The notes under the pieces are model-generated. The model searched no databases. It was given only the letters and a program-made list of their open reading frames with translations, and was not told where the DNA came from. A stretch of DNA of 8,066 nucleotides from Limnohabitans sp. (GTDB lineage: Bacteria; Planctomycetota; Phycisphaerae; Phycisphaerales; SM1A02): positions 1 through 8,066 of the forward strand of contig JASGCF010000143.1 of the NCBI GenBank assembly GCA_030054275.1, read 5' to 3'. Every line of letters starts with the position of its first letter. The first letter of the stretch is position 1. Shown one piece after another: positions 5,102-8,066 of this stretch. Both the position numbers and the translations under genes were made by a program.

Positions 5102-7471
5102 TTACGGCTGCGCTTTCAGCGGCTTGGGTGATTGTGGATAGAGCAGCACGCGATCGTGACAAAGCAGAATGATGTCGTTCGCGCCGTCACCAGTGAGGTC
5201 GCCCACAAGCGCCATGCTTGGCTCGAATTCGCGTGGTTCGCCAGCTTGAAAGAGCCGCGTTTCGAACACCTTGAAGCGTGTCATCGGCAAGAGATTTCCA
5301 CTCTCGCTGAAACTCAGAATGCCGAGCGTTTGTTCACCTGCATCCAGTGCGACAAGATCAAGGAATCCATCGCCGTTGACATCGCCAGCGGTCAATTCGT
5401 GGTCAACCTGCTGCGTGCGGTCTGCTCGGAAATTGGCGCGCTCCTCAAGTTGTAGTCGACCGCCGTCCAATCGAGCGATGGCGAAGCCGTCATCGCCGAC
5501 AAGTAAGACATCCGCGGATGTCCCTCCGCTGAAGTTCCCTGCGCGCACAGGCCCAAACTTGAACCCTGTGACCGGATGCTCATCGGATTGGGCCCAAGCG
5601 CCTGCTGCGCTCTTTGCGAACACGGCAAGTTCGTTGTTCTCGCGATCTGCTGCAACAAGTTCGTCACCGCGCACCGTCAGTGCAACCAACTTTGCATCTG
5701 GTCGCGATGCGTTCATCTGTGCAATCACTTGCCAACCCGGCGGATTTGCACTTGGCGCGTATCGCAGGGCGCGAATGAAATTGCGATCTGCGACGACCAG
5801 TTCCTTCTTGCCATCACCATCGACATCAAATGCAACAGAGTTGCCTGCATTCGCTGCTTGTGCCAAACCAAACTGCGCCATGTCCTTTGACTCGCGCAAC
5901 TCAAAGGTTGATTTGCCGTCCTTCTCGACGGATTGCAGCATGGACATGGGCTTGTCGGTTGTGAAGAGTAAGAGGTCCGTGCGGCCGTCTTGATCTGCAT
6001 CAAGTGCAAGCACAGCGTCCGGACCTTTCACCAATGCACCAAGCTTGATGACTTCTGAAGCAGGGCTTGCGCCGCCTTCGACTGGCGCAACAGGAAGCAA
6101 TTCCAGTTGATAGTTGCGACCATCTTTGGTCACGACTGCTGCACGCGGCCCAGATTCGAGCCGGACGAGCGACAAGACGGCAGGGGTCGCGCCTGGGGAA
6201 AGCGGCAAGGCTGTCGGAAACGACAGCGCACCGTTGCTCCACGCGCTTCGGCCAACGACGCCTTCCTTTTCTGACAGGACGAACACTTCGTCACCGGGCT
6301 TCCCGTCGACATCGCCCAGAGCAACCGCATCGATCTCGGCAAAACTCGGTTGGGCAACGCCGGGTTGTAGTCCGCGACCTTTCTGTTGGCGATAGATCGT
6401 CACAGCACTCGCAGTGGGGTCGCTTGCGATCACATCGCTCAGTCCGTCTCCGTCAACATCGCCGACCGCGTAGGTACGCTTTTTTCCGCTCGCTGCCGAG
6501 AACACCTCCAGCGCTGCGTCGCGTGAGCCTGACGCGTCCTCCACCAGCTCTTCAACAACAACGCGCTTGGATTGTCGCTCGATGCGCGCGAGCAGATCTT
6601 TCTTTGCGCCAGGTAATCTGAGGGCGGTGACTTCCCGCAGTGGTGGCATTTCAAAGCGGCGCTGTGAACCGAGTCGCTTCATCGTGGCACCGTTCGCAGC
6701 GGTTTCGGAACTCGCGAGCCAAAGTCGAACCGGCGCCGTACTTTCTGGCGCGACGCCAACAAGATCGTTCGAGCCATCTCCGTCAAAGTCGCCGACCAAC
6801 AACGCAACCACCGCGTCGCCCGAGGCAAGTTCAATCGGGTCGCCGAGTTTCGAGCCATCCATTGGCCACACCATCACTTGGCCAGCGACGATCGCGGCGA
6901 GATCAGGCTTGGCATCGCCGACGAGATCGGCAACCACGAAGCCGTCGCGACTCTGCGTCAGGCCCTTTTGCGGAATGCGTCGCTCGACTTCAAAGACGCC
7001 AGGTTTCGTTTGGCGCAGAAACACAATCGTGCCCGGTTGGCCCGCGTAGATGATGTCGAGCAGGCCGTCGCCGTTGAAATCGAACGGCGCGATGGCATTG
7101 ATCTGATGTGAAACTGGAATCTCGATGCGTCGGAACCGCCAGTGCGGTGGCACTTCGTTGACCGCAGTCGTGAGCGCTGCTGGGTCATCCGGCGTGGCGC
7201 CAGGCTTTTGAACATGAAGTTCAATGCGGCTTTTGAAATTGTTGGCGATCGCGAGGTCCTCGCGGCCGTCACCATCAAAATCGCCAAGGGCCACTGGCCC
7301 AGCCTTGGGATCGATCTTGACCACTTCAAGTCCGTCGAAACCGAAGTGGCCTGCATTCTCGGTGTCCTGCGCCAACGCCCGAGTGGTCATGAGCGAGGTT
7401 GTGAGGGATGTCGCCAACGCAACGGGGGCGATTGCAAGAAGGGCGACAAGTCGATGGCGTGTCTCAGGCAT
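5102..7471 (-). CDS. Secreted FG-GAP/VCBS repeat protein, 789 aa
   Basis: This is an exported beta-propeller-type protein of unknown ligand. The N-terminus MPETRHRLVALLAIAPVALA reads as a signal peptide, with probable cleavage near ALA-Q (about residue 34). The rest is a chain of FG-GAP repeats with calcium-binding DxDxDG loops. Clear copies start at residues 64 (DFDGDGREDL), 131 (DFNGDGLLDI), 228, 338, 491, 549, 697 and 758. Degenerate copies lie at 182, 387 and 646. Such domains are usually adhesive or protein-binding; no enzyme domain, transmembrane anchor, PEP-CTERM or other sorting tail is visible, and the protein ends in a short PKPLKAQP tail. The frame is open for a further 188 codons upstream (to 8035), but that stretch lies antisense to the divergent gene and has no family character. 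ATG 7471, giving a signal peptide, is therefore chosen. No clear Shine-Dalgarno sequence precedes it. Confidence 0.9.
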   Translation of the reverse strand: MPETRHRLVALLAIAPVALATSLTTSLMTTRALAQDTENAGHFGFDGLEVVKIDPKAGPVALGDFDGDGREDLAIANNFKSRIELHVQKPGATPDDPAALTTAVNEVPPHWRFRRIEIPVSHQINAIAPFDFNGDGLLDIIYAGQPGTIVFLRQTKPGVFEVERRIPQKGLTQSRDGFVVADLVGDAKPDLAAIVAGQVMVWPMDGSKLGDPIELASGDAVVALLVGDFDGDGSNDLVGVAPESTAPVRLWLASSETAANGATMKRLGSQRRFEMPPLREVTALRLPGAKKDLLARIERQSKRVVVEELVEDASGSRDAALEVFSAASGKKRTYAVGDVDGDGLSDVIASDPTASAVTIYRQQKGRGLQPGVAQPSFAEIDAVALGDVDGKPGDEVFVLSEKEGVVGRSAWSNGALSFPTALPLSPGATPAVLSLVRLESGPRAAVVTKDGRNYQLELLPVAPVEGGASPASEVIKLGALVKGPDAVLALDADQDGRTDLLLFTTDKPMSMLQSVEKDGKSTFELRESKDMAQFGLAQAANAGNSVAFDVDGDGKKELVVADRNFIRALRYAPSANPPGWQVIAQMNASRPDAKLVALTVRGDELVAADRENNELAVFAKSAAGAWAQSDEHPVTGFKFGPVRAGNFSGGTSADVLLVGDDGFAIARLDGGRLQLEERANFRADRTQQVDHELTAGDVNGDGFLDLVALDAGEQTLGILSFSESGNLLPMTRFKVFETRLFQAGEPREFEPSMALVGDLTGDGANDIILLCHDRVLLYPQSPKPLKAQP

Positions 7472-7577
7472 GTTGATGAACTCGGTACGGGTTCGGGATG
7501 CGTTGATGCGGAGCGCGGATTTCTTCGGTTGGTCATGCCGCGCATGTTTGGTCGCAGGCAACGCCGTGGTGGGTGGG

Positions 7578-7583
7578 TATAGT
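7578..7583 (+). promoter_or_regulatory. Possible -10 element in the divergent promoter region
   Basis: TATAGT matches five of six positions of the sigma-70 -10 consensus and lies 61 bp before the right-end gene ATG at 7644. The best -35 at 17-bp spacing (7555-7560, CAGGCA) matches only three of six. The element is inside GTATAGTAC, whose complement also contains a TACTAT-like hexamer, so it could serve the oppositely oriented FG-GAP gene as well. The rest of the 172-bp gap (7472-7643) shows nothing else I can support. Confidence 0.35.
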
Positions 7584-7643
7584 ACGAATCCGGCCATGTT
7601 TCTGACACGATCCGCAGCGCTTATTCCGCGAAGGAACTCCGTC

Positions 7644-8066
7644 ATGTTCGCACGAAACCTCTTCAGCACCATTGGTCCCATCTGCGCGTGTGCCGTCGCG
7701 GGTTCTGTCGCGGGTTCTGTCGCGGGTTCTGTGGACGCCTTCGCTGTCACGGCGCACGCAGTCGATCGCTTCGTTGCGGTGGCATCGGTGGCACCGATGG
7801 CACCGATGGCACCGATGGCATCGGTGGCGACGCAGGCGGCGGATGGCAGCACCGATCTCAACAGCACGATCGTGAAGTTGAAGTCTGGCGCGTCGGTCGA
7901 AGGCCGTTTGCTCAAGCAGACAGATCGCCGCGTTTGGATCGATGTCGGCGCGGATGTCTTGAGTTTCTCGATGGATGATGTCGCGACCGTGACTTCTGCC
8001 AGTGGAACCTCAAGCGTCTCGTTGAAGCAAGACACCCTGTTCTCAACGGCAGTTGGACTCTCTGAA
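7644..8066 (+). CDS. N-terminus of a secreted protein, probably trypsin/HtrA-like protease (partial)
   Basis: The frame is open from ATG 7644 through the right edge (141 codons). AAGGA at 7631-7635 is a good ribosome binding site 8 nt upstream; an in-frame ATG at 7596 lacks one. Residues 1-40 resemble a signal peptide whose core is the repeat GSVAGSVAGSV. Residues 46-64 are an APM/ASV low-complexity segment. From about residue 72 comes a compact beta-type module, STIVKLKSGASVEGRLLKQTDRRVWIDVGADVLSFSMDDVATV, with the look of a small SH3-like or Sm-like barrel. From memory, this type of module precedes trypsin-like peptidase domains in secreted planctomycete proteins, but the catalytic part lies outside the window. 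The protease call is therefore an inference. Reading + strand here explains the region better than the long antisense frame. It is divergent from the FG-GAP gene. Confidence 0.72.
   Translation, partial: MFARNLFSTIGPICACAVAGSVAGSVAGSVDAFAVTAHAVDRFVAVASVAPMAPMAPMASVATQAADGSTDLNSTIVKLKSGASVEGRLLKQTDRRVWIDVGADVLSFSMDDVATVTSASGTSSVSLKQDTLFSTAVGLSE
7695..7730 (+). repeat. Three perfect tandem copies of a 12-bp unit within a signal peptide coding region
   Basis: GTCGCGGGTTCT is repeated three times without mismatch and adds Val-Ala-Gly-Ser per copy to the hydrophobic core of the predicted signal peptide. Because the unit is four codons long, copy-number change would keep the frame and only alter the length of the core. 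Confidence 0.9.
7781..7825 (+). repeat. Five tandem copies of a 9-bp unit with inverted end copies
   Basis: Three perfect GGCACCGAT units (7790-7816) are flanked on each side by the variant GGCATCGGT (7781-7789 and 7817-7825). In the + strand gene the array encodes Ala-Pro-Met/Ala-Ser-Val triplets. ATCGGT is the reverse complement of ACCGAT, so each end can fold as a 6-bp stem with a GGC loop. Confidence 0.88.

Noticed and set aside
7472..8035. 188-codon upstream extension of the FG-GAP frame on the - strand
   Set aside because: It runs antisense to a better-supported + strand gene, lacks family-like sequence, and would place the clear signal peptide in the middle of the protein.

Overview
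The window is GC-rich (about 60% by eye), gene-dense bacterial DNA. It looks like chromosomal housekeeping and envelope content, with no mobile-element, phage or CRISPR signatures. The best guess is a planctomycete, perhaps a Phycisphaerae-like lineage. That rests on a secreted stand-alone FG-GAP repeat protein, a rhomboid protease carrying a helical-repeat tail, an orphan trpF, an RdgC-like protein of the long type, and poorly conserved Shine-Dalgarno sequences. It is an inference from protein character, not a database result.

Layout from left to right: (1) the 3' end of an unrecognised + strand gene (to 257); (2) an RdgC-like recombination-associated protein on + (383-1618); (3) a convergent intergenic gap almost filled by six perfect copies of a 12-bp tandem repeat (1622-1693); (4) trpF on - (1712-2353), preceded by a rhomboid protease gene on - (2378-3556) only 24 bp away, so the two probably form one transcript rhomboid->trpF; (5) a divergent 199-bp intergenic region (3557-3755) with several small predicted hairpins, then citrate synthase on + (3756-4976); (6) a convergent gap with a short 12-bp duplication and a strong bidirectional terminator hairpin (5039-5066); (7) a 789-residue secreted FG-GAP/VCBS repeat beta-propeller protein on - (5102-7471); (8) a 172-bp divergent promoter region, then the 5' end of a secreted + strand protein (7644 to the window end), probably the N-terminus of a trypsin/HtrA-like protease. 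Its signal peptide and linker are built partly from perfect 12-bp and 9-bp tandem repeats.

The genes do not form one pathway. Citrate synthase (TCA entry) and TrpF (tryptophan synthesis) are metabolic. The rhomboid protease, the FG-GAP protein and the right-end gene act at or beyond the membrane. RdgC acts on DNA. The most distinctive feature is the recurrence of in-phase short tandem repeats: three loci with a 12-bp unit of unrelated sequence and one with a 9-bp unit, either between convergent genes or in a loosely constrained N-terminus. I see no convincing undescribed multi-gene system here.
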